From positions 1,550,001-1,614,000 of the forward strand of contig NC_009712.1 of assembly GCF_000017625.1 (NCBI RefSeq): a stretch of DNA of 64,000 nucleotides, in the 5' to 3' direction. Under the pieces are notes generated by a model. That model was not told the origin of the DNA. It searched no databases and saw only the letters and a list, made by a program, of their open reading frames with translations. The DNA is from Methanoregula boonei 6A8. GTDB taxonomy: Archaea; Halobacteriota; Methanomicrobia; Methanomicrobiales; Methanospirillaceae. Made by a program: the position numbers and the translations under genes. Positions 43,494-53,169 of this stretch are shown piece after piece. Numbering within the stretch: position 1 is the first letter of the stretch; every line of letters begins with the position of its first letter.

Positions 43494-45653
43494 ATGGCCG
43501 ATCATAAGGACGGGCTTGCAGACAGGTTCCCACATGTGCCGGAACGGTTATCCGGCCTTGTCGATCTGGCATACAATCTCTGGTGGAGCTGGCACCCCGA
43601 GGCACGGGTGCTCTTTAAGCAGATCAACCAGCAGGCATGGAAAAAAAGCCTCCATAACCCGGTGAAGATGCTCCGGGATATCCCTCCCGAATATCTTGAC
43701 GGCGTTCTTGCCAATCCCGCATATCTTCGCCGTTATGATATCATCATGAACCGTTTTTCCCGGTACATGGCAAACCACAGCGGGTGGTTTTCAGAACATT
43801 ACCCAAAAGAAAAATCGCAGCCCATTGCCTATTTCTCTGCGGAGTACGGCCTCCATCACTCGCTCCCGTTTTATGCAGGCGGCCTCGGGTTCCTTGCAGG
43901 GGATCATTTAAAGGAATGCAGCGATCTCGGGGTCCCGCTGGTCGCAGTGGGATTCATGTACTCCGAAGGTTACCTCCACCAGCATATCCGTCCCGATGGC
44001 TGGCAGGATAATATCACGGAAGTGCTTGACCGCGATGCTGCGCCGATTACCCGGGTCCTGAACGCTGCCGGCAACCAGATGGTCATTCAGGTCCCGTTCA
44101 TCGAGCCCCGGATGTATGCAGCGGCATGGAAGGTCAACGTGGGAAAAATTCCCCTCTTCCTGCTCGATACGGATATTGCAGAAAATCTTCCCGAAAACAG
44201 GACCATCTCCCACCGCCTGTACGCAGAGCAGACCGCACAGCGCCTCAAACAGGAGATCGTTCTTGGGATTGGCGGCCGGAAGATGCTTGCCGAACTTGGC
44301 ATAGGATTTGCCGCCGTGCACCTTAACGAAGGTCATCCGGCATTTGCGCTGCTGGAAGGAATCCGGGAGCGCGTGGCGGCAGGCATGACCTTTCCCGATG
44401 CCATGGAGCAGGTGAAAAGAACCTCGGTCTTTACCACTCACACCCCGGTCCCCGCCGGCAATGATATCTTTCCCCGCGATCTTATGAATACGTATTTCTC
44501 CTCCTATTATGGGCAGATGGGTATCGACGCTGAGACCTTTTTTGGCCTCGGGCACCACCCCTGTGATGAGGGGACCGGGTTTAACATGACCGCGTTTGCC
44601 CTCAGGCTCACGCAGTACCACAACGCGGTCTCAAAAAAACATGGTACGGTTGCCCGGGCAATGTGGCACTGCATGTGGCCCGGCACAAGCGAGCAGGAAG
44701 TCCCCATCGACCATATCACAAACGGGGTCCATCTTCCCACGTGGCTCAACCCCCGGATGGAAACCCTGTACTCGGATTATTTCAGGTGCGTTGATCCCCT
44801 CTGGCACGAGGACCACGATAACCCGGAGATCTGGCAGATGATTGAGGAGATCCCGGACAAGAAACTCTGGGAGATGCACCTCTGGCTCAAACAGAAACTC
44901 TTCAACAGGATCCGGGAGCGCAAAAGGATAAAATGGGGAAGCCAGCTCAATGAGCCCGGCAACCTTGTGGCAGAAGGCCTGATGCTCAACCCCTCCGTCC
45001 TCACCATCGGATTTGCCCGTCGTTTTTCTTCCTATAAACGGGCAGATTTGATTTTTCATGACAGGACACGCCTCAAGAGGATCCTGACCAATCCCTGGCG
45101 CCCGGTGCAGATTATTTTTGCCGGAAAAGCTCACCCTGCAGATAACGAGGGTAAAGAGATCCTCCAGCGGATATACGAATTTGCCCAGCAGCCGGAATTT
45201 GGCGGCAGGATCGGGTTTGTGGAAGATTACGGGGAACAGATGGCCCAGTACCTTGTCCACGGCGTGGATGTCTGGATGAACAACCCTGTACCCCCCATGG
45301 AGGCGTGCGGGACAAGCGGAATGAAGGCTTCCTTAAACGGGGTACTGAACCTGAGCATCCTTGACGGGTGGTGGATTGAGGGCTACCAGGGAAAAAACGG
45401 ATGGGCGTTCGAAGGCGATCCGTCTCAGGAAACGCGGGACGCATCGGACTCCACTGCGCTCTATAATCTGCTTGAAAAAGAGGTAATGCCGCTTTATTAT
45501 TCTGCATCCATGGACGGGATCCCCCATGGCTGGGTAAAGATGATGAAGGAATCCATAAAGAGCACCAGTGCAGCATTTTCCGCCCGCCGTATGGTCAAGG
45601 AATATGTTACCAGGTACTATCCCACCCTCGTGGCGGGTGCACAGGACAGATGA
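43494..45653 (+). CDS. glgP: Alpha-glucan (glycogen) phosphorylase
   Basis: A 719-residue GT35 phosphorylase of the shorter archaeal/bacterial type. The N-terminal DUF3417 domain (VDLAYNLWWSWHPEA) is followed by AYFSAEYGLHHSLPFYAGGLGFLAGDH, AAVHLNEGHPAFALLE, FTTHTPVPAGNDIF, and the PLP-binding part with EACGTSGMKASLNGVLNLS. It releases glucose 1-phosphate from alpha-1,4-glucan with phosphate. ATG 43494 follows GGGAGG, and a TATA-like TATTTAA lies near 43440. It is divergent from the ADP-dependent kinase. Placement with debranching and transferase genes makes a compact glycogen island. Confidence 0.95.
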   Translation: MADHKDGLADRFPHVPERLSGLVDLAYNLWWSWHPEARVLFKQINQQAWKKSLHNPVKMLRDIPPEYLDGVLANPAYLRRYDIIMNRFSRYMANHSGWFSEHYPKEKSQPIAYFSAEYGLHHSLPFYAGGLGFLAGDHLKECSDLGVPLVAVGFMYSEGYLHQHIRPDGWQDNITEVLDRDAAPITRVLNAAGNQMVIQVPFIEPRMYAAAWKVNVGKIPLFLLDTDIAENLPENRTISHRLYAEQTAQRLKQEIVLGIGGRKMLAELGIGFAAVHLNEGHPAFALLEGIRERVAAGMTFPDAMEQVKRTSVFTTHTPVPAGNDIFPRDLMNTYFSSYYGQMGIDAETFFGLGHHPCDEGTGFNMTAFALRLTQYHNAVSKKHGTVARAMWHCMWPGTSEQEVPIDHITNGVHLPTWLNPRMETLYSDYFRCVDPLWHEDHDNPEIWQMIEEIPDKKLWEMHLWLKQKLFNRIRERKRIKWGSQLNEPGNLVAEGLMLNPSVLTIGFARRFSSYKRADLIFHDRTRLKRILTNPWRPVQIIFAGKAHPADNEGKEILQRIYEFAQQPEFGGRIGFVEDYGEQMAQYLVHGVDVWMNNPVPPMEACGTSGMKASLNGVLNLSILDGWWIEGYQGKNGWAFEGDPSQETRDASDSTALYNLLEKEVMPLYYSASMDGIPHGWVKMMKESIKSTSAAFSARRMVKEYVTRYYPTLVAGAQDR

Positions 45654-45665
45654 CCTCCACGCTCG

Positions 45666-45673
45666 TTTTTTTT
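45666..45673 (+). terminator. Poly-T terminator after phosphorylase
   Basis: Eight T residues start 12 bases past the phosphorylase stop. The same stretch separates it from the converging small gene at 45834. Confidence 0.5.
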
Positions 45674-45833
45674 ATAAAATAAATACGGGATACAAAAACG
45701 GGCGCAATAAAATCAGCAGAAACAGCCTGTTTTTCCCGTAATAAAAGGCCCGGCCGGGGCACCCGGTGAGGCGATAATGAGTGCACCGCCGGTCCAAAAA
45801 AAAAGGAAAATGTACGGACAATCCGGCATCTTT

Positions 45834-46028
45834 TTAGCTTTCGTCCAGCATTTTTTTGACCATTTTGAGGGTCTCGATCTTGAACTGGAAGTGTTTGATC
45901 ATACCTTCCTTCATCATAATCTTCCCGTCAAGCATACGCTTCATGAGTGTTTTTTTCTGGTCATCGGTCAGCTTTTCCCACATCTCGGTCATGGGCGTTT
46001 CATCCTGTTGCATACCCTGTTCGTGCAT
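45834..46028 (-). CDS. Small Met- and Lys-rich helical protein
   Basis: A 64-residue protein, charged and helical, very rich in methionine: QDETPMTEMWEKLTDDQKK, then MKRMLDGKIMMKEGMIKHF and KIETLKMVKKMLDES. No cysteine, membrane segment or signal. I use ATG 46028; a TTG at 46040 directly abuts the GAGGAG ribosome site and is too close. Similar small proteins occur in methanogens but I know no function. It converges with phosphorylase and is divergent from the membrane kinase at 46336. Confidence 0.6.
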   Translation of the reverse strand: MHEQGMQQDETPMTEMWEKLTDDQKKTLMKRMLDGKIMMKEGMIKHFQFKIETLKMVKKMLDES

Positions 46029-46335
46029 AATGGTTCTCAACTCCTCATATCCGGTAAACCGGATTCAAAAGGGTGTGGTATTGCCAAAACAAATGATATA
46101 CTGTTGCCCGGTTTTCACCCTATGTAACATAATTCAGAACCTTTCCGGTCGGTCTTGTTTGTACGATTCCTGGTTGCTTCACGTACCACTTTTTCCGCTT
46201 TCCCGGGTAAAATCCGCAAATCCCCGGGAATGTTCCCTTGATCTCACTTTTTGAAACGTGGAGGAATCCTTAAATAATGATACTAAGTTTTACTCTATAA
46301 CCGGATTTTTGGATCTGTTCTTCAAGGAAAGAGTG
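46029..46335. other. Intergenic gap between divergent genes
   Basis: About 307 bp. A partial copy of the shared motif (TTTTTGAAAC) lies near 46247-46256. The frame of the downstream kinase is open back to GTG 46258. No other feature is recognised. Confidence 0.45.
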
Positions 46336-49300
46336 ATGATGACCGTACCGGCCCCCCTTACCACTGCTGACGGCATACCCGGGATGAAGGATGCAGACTT
46401 TTTAAGAAAAACTACCTGCGCCTTCGCCATTCTTGCCATTGCGATCTGCATCGCAGGCATCCTCGGAAATATATCCGGCAGTCTCATCCTGAGCAGTGTA
46501 TGCAGAGGGTGCAAGACCCTTGCGCTGAGTGCTGCACTCATATGGATCTTTTTTGGCGCCCTCCTTCTCCTGTTGTCCGCACGGCAGGCCGGGCGTACCG
46601 TGCGGATCCTGGTACAGGCAATCCTGGTTTTTATTTTCGGCCTGGAATGCATTGAGATTGCATTCAGCCTGAACGGAGCGCAGTTTATCGTTGAATCATG
46701 GTCGGTTCAGGCAGGATCGGAGCTTTTTGGATCGCTGTCAACGCCGATATCCCCCATAGCCTCCGGCCTCATCGCCATAGCTGCAGCCGGGCTGTTTTTC
46801 TGCACCGATCCTTCCCTCCTGTCACCTTCGCGCCTCAGGGCACGGGAGATCACGGTCATAAGCGGGGGCATCCTCACGCTTATGGGGTTTGCGCTCGCCT
46901 TAAGTTACCTGTTTGGGACACCGCTTATCCTTGCAAAAGCGATCATCCCCATTGCAGCTGCCTCTGCCCTTGCTGCGTTTTTTATCGGCCTGGGGCTCAT
47001 TGCCGCTGCAGGACCTTTCACGGTTCCCGTCTGTTATTTTATGGGAAATTCCATCAGGGCGCGGCTGTTGAGGACCTTTGTCTCCTTAAGTGTAGCAATA
47101 ACGCTCTGTGAAACCATCCTTTTTTACGTCATTTCTGCATGGCTTGGTATCTCCAATGAGATCATGATCTCGGCAAGCCTTGTCCTCTTTATCGTCGTTA
47201 CCTCGGTTATCGTCGGCCGGGTATCGGAGATGATCGGCCAGACCCTTGACAAAAAAGAGCAGGAACTTGCAGACAAAAATGCATATCTCGGAGAACTTAA
47301 TGACAACCTGGTATCCGCAGAAGAGAAACTAAGGCAGACGATCGAGACCCTCATCAAAAACGAGCGGGACCTCCACGAAAGCGAACAATTCCTCCGGGAA
47401 ACCGAGAAGATTGCAAAGATCGGCGGGTGGAAGGCCAACCCAAAGACCGATTATCTCCAGGTGAGCGAAGGGGTTTATGACATCTTCGGGATCCCGGGGC
47501 ATCACCGGCCGGGATTCTCCGAAGGCCTGAACTGTTTTTCCCGGGAGGATCAGATCCTTATCCGCGAAAGTATTGAAACGTGCCTTGCCACCGGTAAGCC
47601 GTTTACCCATGAGATCAGGATCACCACCGGGACAAATGAGGAGGTCTGGACGGAGATCAGGGGGCTTGCTTTGGTCAGGGAGGGGCACCTGTCCTCGGTT
47701 ATCGGGACCATCCAGGATATCTCACGGCGCCGGAAGGTTGAAGAAATGCTCAAACGGGAGAGCGGGAAACTGGACATACTTGCAGAATCCGCCCGGCTCC
47801 TCCTTGGTTCCGAAAAACCCGGGCACGTTGTCCAGCGCATAGGGGAACGGGTAATGCAGTTCCTTTCCTGCCAGGTCTTTTTCAATTATCTTATCGATGA
47901 AACCGGCCAGCGGATGGAACTCAACGCTTATGCCGGTATTGCACAGGAGGACGCAGAGCAGATCCGGTACCTTAACCTGGGAGATGCAGTCTGTGGCAGG
48001 GTGGCCCGCGACAGCAAGCGGATGGTAATTTATGATATTCTCAGCACCGATGACGAAAAAACACGCCTGGTCCGGTCCCTGGGCATTTCCGGGTATGCAT
48101 GCCACCCGCTTATCTTCCAGGGCCGCACCCTTGGGACGATCTCCTTTGGCACCGCTGACCGGGCCTGTTTTAGCGAGGATGAACTGGACCTGATGCAGTC
48201 AGTGACGGCCCTTGTGGCTACTGCGATGGCGCAAAAGCAGATCGCAGATACTCTCAAAAGCACAAGCCAGTACCTGGAGAGCCTGATAAATTACGCCAAT
48301 GCACCGATCATTGTCTGGGACCCGGACTACCGGATCCTGCGGTTCAACCACGCATTTGAGTTCCTGACGGGATTTTCTGCGGACGAGATCATCGGAAAGC
48401 CGCTCGATATCCTGTTCCCGGAAAAATCCCGCCGGGATTCCATGGAACTCATAAGGAGGACCAGTGGAGGGGAACGCTGGGAATCGGTGGAGATCCCGGT
48501 CATGCATGTTTCCGGCTCTGTAAAAATGGTCCTGTGGAACTCTGCAAACGTATACGATCCCGACGGTGCGGCCATAGTCTCCACCATAGCGCAGGGTCAG
48601 GATATCACGGAGCGTAAGAACGCAGAAGAGACTGCCAGACAAACTGCATCGTTACTCAGGGCAGCCCTCGATTCCACCGGTGACGGCATCCTTGTAGTCG
48701 ACAATGCACGAACCATTACCGGCTATAACAAGAAATTCTGTGCCATCTGGGGCATCCCCGAACCTGTGCTCGATGATTGTGCCCGCGAGGCAATCGCGCT
48801 TGTTTCCATGGCACGGCAGGTAGTAGATGCAAAAGAGTTTACCGGCCACCTCAACGACCTGTACAACCACCCGGGGCGGGAGAGTTATGATACGGTAAAG
48901 CTGAAGGATGGCAGGATCTTCGAGAGGTACTCGCTGCCCCAGAAGATCGGCGACACCATTGTCGGCCGTGTGTGGAGCTACCGTGACATTACCGAGCGCA
49001 GGCAGGCTGAGATCGCCCTGCAGGAAAGCCTGGAGAAATTCCGGGTCATTGCAACGAGCACGCCGGACCATATCCTGGTGCAGGACAAAAATCTCCGGTA
49101 TACCCAGGTCATCAATCCCCAGCCGGGACTTACCGGGCAGGATATGATCGGGAAAACCGATTACGAGATTCTCTCAAGAGAAGAGGCAGACACCCTGACA
49201 ACGATCAAGAAGCAGGTTCTTGAGACCGGTAGCGCAGTCAGCAGTGAAATGCACCTGACAAACGCACGGGGCGAGAAAAACTACTTTTCCGGGGCATATG

Positions 49301-50019
49301 TTCCTACAAGGAATGAAGCAGGGGAGGTTGACGGCCTTATCGGGTATTTCCGGAACGTGACCGAAAAGAAACAGGCCAATGAAAAGATCCTTGCAGCGCT
49401 TGCGGAAAAAGAGGTCCTGATCCGGGAGATCCACCACCGGGTGAAAAACAACCTCCAGATCGTTACCGGCCTCCTTGATATGACAAGGACACGGGCCCAG
49501 GACCCTGAGACCACCGGTATCCTCACGGACATGATGCTGAAGATCAAGACTATGGCCCGTATCCACACCCGTTTGTACGAGAGCAACCAGTCCGGCCAGG
49601 TCAGCATGGACGGCCAGATCCGGGATATGGTAACCGATCTCTCCGGCATCTACCTGCCTTCCTCTCCCGGCATCAGGTGCGAGGTGGATGCAGAAGAGTT
49701 CTCCCTCCCGGTCGATCTTGCAATCCCCTGTGCGCTGGTCATTAACGAGATCCTTTCCAACTCGTTCAAACATGCCTTCAGGGAGCGCACCCACGGGACG
49801 ATACGGGTACTGGCACACCGGACGGGCGAACAGGTCCATATCAGTATCCGGGATGACGGGACAGGCATCCCGGAACAGGTGGATCCGGAGCGTACGGCAA
49901 GCCTTGGCCTCAAGCTGATACGCAACCTGGTAAATCAGTTACAGGGAACGCTTACTATTGGAAGCCCCGAAGAGGGTACAGAAGTCACGATCGATTTTCC
50001 CGCAAAAACGGGAGGATAA
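46336..50019 (+). CDS. Membrane-bound PAS/GAF sensor histidine kinase
   Basis: About 1227 residues from ATG 46336 (AAGGAAAGAG upstream); the frame is open from GTG 46258, which would add 26 residues. Eight membrane segments in the first about 330 residues (FAILAIAICIAGILG first, ASLVLFIVVTSVIVG last) form a sensory membrane domain. Then a coiled coil, PAS (about 353-470), GAF (about 475-635), three further PAS domains (about 641-1011), H-box EIHHRVKNNLQIVTG (near 1030) and HATPase with NEILSNSFKHAF and DDGTGIPEQ. It is separated by three bases from a DNA-binding response regulator gene, its probable partner. Ligands are unknown. Confidence 0.92.
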   Translation: MMTVPAPLTTADGIPGMKDADFLRKTTCAFAILAIAICIAGILGNISGSLILSSVCRGCKTLALSAALIWIFFGALLLLLSARQAGRTVRILVQAILVFIFGLECIEIAFSLNGAQFIVESWSVQAGSELFGSLSTPISPIASGLIAIAAAGLFFCTDPSLLSPSRLRAREITVISGGILTLMGFALALSYLFGTPLILAKAIIPIAAASALAAFFIGLGLIAAAGPFTVPVCYFMGNSIRARLLRTFVSLSVAITLCETILFYVISAWLGISNEIMISASLVLFIVVTSVIVGRVSEMIGQTLDKKEQELADKNAYLGELNDNLVSAEEKLRQTIETLIKNERDLHESEQFLRETEKIAKIGGWKANPKTDYLQVSEGVYDIFGIPGHHRPGFSEGLNCFSREDQILIRESIETCLATGKPFTHEIRITTGTNEEVWTEIRGLALVREGHLSSVIGTIQDISRRRKVEEMLKRESGKLDILAESARLLLGSEKPGHVVQRIGERVMQFLSCQVFFNYLIDETGQRMELNAYAGIAQEDAEQIRYLNLGDAVCGRVARDSKRMVIYDILSTDDEKTRLVRSLGISGYACHPLIFQGRTLGTISFGTADRACFSEDELDLMQSVTALVATAMAQKQIADTLKSTSQYLESLINYANAPIIVWDPDYRILRFNHAFEFLTGFSADEIIGKPLDILFPEKSRRDSMELIRRTSGGERWESVEIPVMHVSGSVKMVLWNSANVYDPDGAAIVSTIAQGQDITERKNAEETARQTASLLRAALDSTGDGILVVDNARTITGYNKKFCAIWGIPEPVLDDCAREAIALVSMARQVVDAKEFTGHLNDLYNHPGRESYDTVKLKDGRIFERYSLPQKIGDTIVGRVWSYRDITERRQAEIALQESLEKFRVIATSTPDHILVQDKNLRYTQVINPQPGLTGQDMIGKTDYEILSREEADTLTTIKKQVLETGSAVSSEMHLTNARGEKNYFSGAYVPTRNEAGEVDGLIGYFRNVTEKKQANEKILAALAEKEVLIREIHHRVKNNLQIVTGLLDMTRTRAQDPETTGILTDMMLKIKTMARIHTRLYESNQSGQVSMDGQIRDMVTDLSGIYLPSSPGIRCEVDAEEFSLPVDLAIPCALVINEILSNSFKHAFRERTHGTIRVLAHRTGEQVHISIRDDGTGIPEQVDPERTASLGLKLIRNLVNQLQGTLTIGSPEEGTEVTIDFPAKTGG

Positions 50020-50022
50020 AAA

Positions 50023-51375
50023 ATGCCAAAGATTCTTGTGGTCGACGATGAAGCAATCATTACCATGCAGCTCGAAGAGAGGCTGCATGCAATGGGGTAC
50101 ACGGTTGCCGGCATGGCAGCATCGGGAGAGGATGCGATCGGGAAGGCACGCAGGCTCTCACCCGATCTTATTCTGATGGACATCGTTATGCCGGGAAAAC
50201 TCAACGGCATCGAGGCAGCGGAGGTCATTTGTTCAGAACTGGACATCCCGGTGATTTTTGTTACCTCGTACGCCGATGACGCGATTATTGAGAAGGCAAA
50301 AAAGGCCCGGCCGTACGGCTATATCGTAAAACCCTTCAGTGAACTGGAAATAAAAGCAGCCATTGAAGTGGCCCTCTTCCGCAAGGCAGCGGAACGGGAA
50401 TCAAAACAAAACGCAGAGGCCGCCAGGGCCGCGACCCCGCTGCAGCCTGCGACTCTTCCGGGTACTGCCCCCGGGGCGGTACAGGAAGCGGAGTACCTTG
50501 CCCTGCCCGAGATAAAAACGGTGCTGTTAAAGGATATCTTCTCCGGCATTGTCCTTTTCCTCTATGTGGATCCCCAGGTAAAGGATCCGATATTCAAATT
50601 CGCCATTGAGGCAGGGATCCAAAAAGGGGGGCGGACTTTCTTTGCCTACCACCAGTCCGTGCTGCAGAAATATTTCCTTGAAGAGGGCCGGAGCGGCCGG
50701 CTCTTTAGCCGGCGTATAAAACCAGGGGAACTCTTTTTGCTGCACAGTCTTATCGAAAAATGCACCCAGACCCTTCCCCCGGCAGGTTCCGGGGGCAGTC
50801 TCCAGGTACTTTTCGACTTTTCCGACACCGGGGAGTTCGACGATATCGTAGCGGTAAAAAACATGATCCTGAAATACAGGGAGACCGGTGTCCCCATCAC
50901 CGGCATTATTGCCGCCAGCATGGCTGGTCTTGATCACGAACGGATCCGGCTGCTCTCGGAAGGCATTGCAAAGATCATCGTGTCGACCGGGAAGGACACG
51001 ATGATTTCCTTTGCCCATTCAACGTTCCCGCCCGAGTCCATCACTGTTGTCCCCCAGGCCACAATCGAGGACGTGGTAAAGAAACTGCTTGAACCGGTCA
51101 TACTCTCCATTCTCGAAAAACCGATCTCCGGGTTTGATATTGTCCATGAGATCCATAACCGGTACAAGGTTCTCATCCCCCAGGCGCGGATTTATACGTA
51201 CCTCTACGAACTCCAGAAGAACGGGTACCTGGAGATGAAGGTATCCGGCAAATCAAAGTTGTACTATCCTACTGAGAGCGGGAAAAAATACATCCGGCAG
51301 CGCCTGATCGAGTTCAAATTTGTCTTCCGGCACATCATGGGCGAAGAGCCGGCTCTCCCGGTAAAAAAGGAATGA
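50023..51375 (+). CDS. Response regulator with MEDS-like middle domain and PadR-like winged helix
   Basis: A 450-residue protein. Receiver 1-125 with D8/D9, phospho-acceptor D53 in LILMDIVMPG and Lys in GYIVKPFS. An Ala/Pro linker (about 130-160) is followed by a RecA-like/MEDS or DUF835-like domain (about 165-335, LKDIFSGIVLFLYVDP to IAASMAGLDHERIRLL). The C-terminal about 95 residues resemble a PadR winged helix: EPVILSILEKPISGFDIVHE, IPQARIYTYLYELQKNGYLE and the wing SKLYYPTESGKKYI. This makes it a transcription regulator switched by the membrane kinase upstream, an uncommon output for archaea, where most receivers lack DNA-binding domains. Ribosome site GGGAGG precedes ATG 50023. Confidence 0.85.
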   Translation: MPKILVVDDEAIITMQLEERLHAMGYTVAGMAASGEDAIGKARRLSPDLILMDIVMPGKLNGIEAAEVICSELDIPVIFVTSYADDAIIEKAKKARPYGYIVKPFSELEIKAAIEVALFRKAAERESKQNAEAARAATPLQPATLPGTAPGAVQEAEYLALPEIKTVLLKDIFSGIVLFLYVDPQVKDPIFKFAIEAGIQKGGRTFFAYHQSVLQKYFLEEGRSGRLFSRRIKPGELFLLHSLIEKCTQTLPPAGSGGSLQVLFDFSDTGEFDDIVAVKNMILKYRETGVPITGIIAASMAGLDHERIRLLSEGIAKIIVSTGKDTMISFAHSTFPPESITVVPQATIEDVVKKLLEPVILSILEKPISGFDIVHEIHNRYKVLIPQARIYTYLYELQKNGYLEMKVSGKSKLYYPTESGKKYIRQRLIEFKFVFRHIMGEEPALPVKKE

Positions 51376-51377
51376 TC

Positions 51378-51393
51378 TTTTTTGCCCTTTTTT
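51378..51393 (+). terminator. T-rich terminator after the PadR-type regulator
   Basis: Two six-T runs separated by GCCC begin three bases past the stop codon, a typical archaeal termination signal. Confidence 0.55.
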
Positions 51394-51843
51394 AATCCTC
51401 TTTTGGGGAAAGATGCCACTCCCCTCTTTTCGCCGATACGTTCTCCGAAAGGGGCGGGGCGCATGGGGATGTCACGGCATTTCCCGTACAGAAGGCGCAT
51501 GTTTCTTTTTTTGGTAACACCGTATCATCGCAGCCAGGGAATGTCTCCGGCATGCGGCGGCGGCAGCCCGGACGGGCAGGTATAATCCCGGGGTTTCTCA
51601 AGAGAGAGCATTTTTTTGATTTTTTACCACACAGCCGTTATGGTTCAGCAGGGGTGTACACCCTCTGCGATTTTTAAAAAAAAACACGATCTGCCGGGCG
51701 GTTGTTACAAATCGTGAGACAAATCCTGCAATATCCAAATACGTATTTACCGCAAAGGGAGAAGAGTCACTTCGCGGTGGGATTACCCGGGTCAGCCGGG
51801 TAAACCGGAATCATTGCCATAGTATTCCCGGCGGGGCAAAGGT
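51394..51843. other. Intergenic gap, no gene supported
   Basis: Contains A- and T-rich runs near 51611-51622 and 51675-51690; the latter, or AT-rich sequence near 51730-51750, may be promoter elements for the small Hsp20-like gene. No repeat family member was seen. Confidence 0.45.
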
Positions 51844-52122
51844 ATGATGGGTACAAAAAAGCCGCAGAAAAAGAAAAAACCCGTTATCGATCCACCGGCC
51901 GGCATCTCAAAAAACGGAAAAGATACCTGTGTAGTATGCCAGCTTCCCGGTGTTCCCGAGGAGAGTATCAGGATTTACCTTGACCGGACCCGGCTTGTCA
52001 TATCGGCCTCTGGGAAAGACGGGGATATTATAAAAAAAATCGAGGTCCCCGAGGGATCAAGGATCAGCAGCAAAAAGTATCGTGACTGCATACTGGAACT
52101 CATTCTTGAAGAGCCCGGGTAA
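51844..52122 (+). CDS. Minimal Hsp20/alpha-crystallin-like protein
   Basis: A 92-residue protein. A basic start (KKPQKKKKPVIDPPAG) is followed by a strand pattern like the alpha-crystallin core: CVVCQLPGVPEESIRIYLDR matches the D/ELPGVxKEDI element, then TRLVISASGKDGDIIKKIEVPEG and a final ILELILEEPG where the family has the L-x-V/I strand. It is shorter than classical small heat-shock proteins (about 140 residues), lacking a full N-terminal arm. It may bind partly unfolded proteins or act in an assembly. AAAGG precedes the double ATG at 51844. A T-run follows its stop. Confidence 0.7.
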   Translation: MMGTKKPQKKKKPVIDPPAGISKNGKDTCVVCQLPGVPEESIRIYLDRTRLVISASGKDGDIIKKIEVPEGSRISSKKYRDCILELILEEPG

Positions 52123-52132
52123 GACCAGGCAG

Positions 52133-52141
52133 TTTTTTTTT
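52133..52141 (+). terminator. Poly-T terminator after the Hsp20-like gene
   Basis: Nine T residues start 10 bases after the stop codon at 52122. Confidence 0.55.
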
Positions 52142-52157
52142 ATTTCTGATCCCTGCT

Positions 52158-52220
52158 GGCTCTGTAAAGTCTGCAGGGGGCGACATTTTTTCCTCAAAGC
52201 AGGTTTGATGCTGACACCCG
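52158..52220 (+). repeat. Interspersed repeat R1, copy 3
   Basis: Begins GGCTCTGTAAAGTCTGCAGG and continues GGGCGACATTTTTTCCTC then GCAGGTTTGATGCTGACACC. It lies before the CcdA-thioredoxin-MsrA operon, with copy 4 in the same orientation behind that operon. Confidence 0.65.
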
Positions 52221-52292
52221 ATGACCTGACAGGACCCCCTTTTTCCTGCCCTTTATGGTAAGGCCAAAGGTAAATATTTTATTTCATTCTGT

Positions 52293-52315
52293 GTTTCAAA
52301 AATTGCTTCTTAAGG
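52293..52315 (+). promoter_or_regulatory. Shared upstream motif, CcdA-operon copy
   Basis: Sequence GTTTCAAAAATTGCTTCTTA is a looser copy of the motif seen before SOD. It is about 140 bases before the CcdA start, with AT-rich sequence (AAAATTTCTATTAGAAT) following as a possible TATA region. Confidence 0.4.
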
Positions 52316-52454
52316 AAAATTTCTATTAGAATCCCTTTTTTCAATACCTGGGATATGATAATTCACCCGGTCCGGATCCCGGAACGATAACAACGGGAAT
52401 ACCGTGCCGTAAGGGTGTACTGGAAACTGTCCCGGATAATTTCGGAGATTATAC

Positions 52455-53162
52455 ATGGCCGGCGTGTCCTACCTTGTCGCATTCCTTGCAGGGATCGTCT
52501 CATTTCTTGCGCCCTGCGTCCTGCCTCTCGTACCGGGTTTTCTCATCTATCTTGCCGGGACTTCGGTGAAGGAGGGATCGGGAAAACGCTGGGACATCGT
52601 CCTTGCAAGCCTCCTCTTTGTCGCCGGCTTCTCGATTGTCTTTGCCCTCCTTGGGGTCCTCTTAAGTACGATCCTGAACTCTGTTACGTACAGTGTGCAG
52701 CTCTGGCTGTCGAGAGCCGGGGGGCTTATCATCATCTTCTTTGGGCTCTACCTGGTCGGCCTGATCCGGATCGGCTGGCTCGAGCAGGAGCACAAGTTTT
52801 CTGTGACCGGGATAAAATCGAAGTACCTTACCTCGTTTGTATTCGGTGTCGCTTTTGCTGCCGGGTGGACCCCCTGCGTCGGGGCAGCTCTCGGGGCAAT
52901 CCTGGGGCTTGCCGCAACGGAACCGACGGTTGCGTTCACCCTCCTCCTTGCGTACTCGGCAGGGCTTGGCGTGCCGTTTATTATTACCGGGTTGTTTGCA
53001 TCGCAGGCAGTGGGCTGGATCAGCAAATATTCCCGGGTGCTGCATTACGTCAATATCGTTTTTGGCATCCTGTTGATCGTTATCGGTATCCTGATCTTCA
53101 CGCAGACGCTCTCGCTCATCGCAAACCTGCCGGAGCTCAACGGGTTCCTTCTGGGGAGTTGA
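52455..53162 (+). CDS. ccdA: CcdA-family membrane thiol-disulfide transporter
   Basis: A 235-residue protein of the CcdA/DsbD membrane family with six helices. The first segment VAFLAGIVSFLAPCVLPLVPGFL has the conserved Cys in APCVLPL; the second redox Cys is in AAGWTPCVGAALGAIL, where the family has GWTPC-G-P-L. It moves electrons from cytoplasmic thioredoxin across the membrane to extracytoplasmic thiol proteins. GGAG before ATG 52455 is the ribosome site. The next gene, an exported thioredoxin-like protein, begins seven bases later and is the obvious electron acceptor. Confidence 0.95.
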   Translation: MAGVSYLVAFLAGIVSFLAPCVLPLVPGFLIYLAGTSVKEGSGKRWDIVLASLLFVAGFSIVFALLGVLLSTILNSVTYSVQLWLSRAGGLIIIFFGLYLVGLIRIGWLEQEHKFSVTGIKSKYLTSFVFGVAFAAGWTPCVGAALGAILGLAATEPTVAFTLLLAYSAGLGVPFIITGLFASQAVGWISKYSRVLHYVNIVFGILLIVIGILIFTQTLSLIANLPELNGFLLGS

Positions 53163-53169
53163 AAAAACC

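Larger units (their letters stand above)
52142..52454. other. Intergenic gap with repeat R1 copy 3 and an operator candidate
   Basis: About 313 bp with no gene. It carries R1 copy 3 (52158-52220), a half site of repeat R2 (GACCTGACAGGACC, near 52223-52236) and the shared upstream motif at 52293-52315 before the CcdA operon. Confidence 0.55.
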
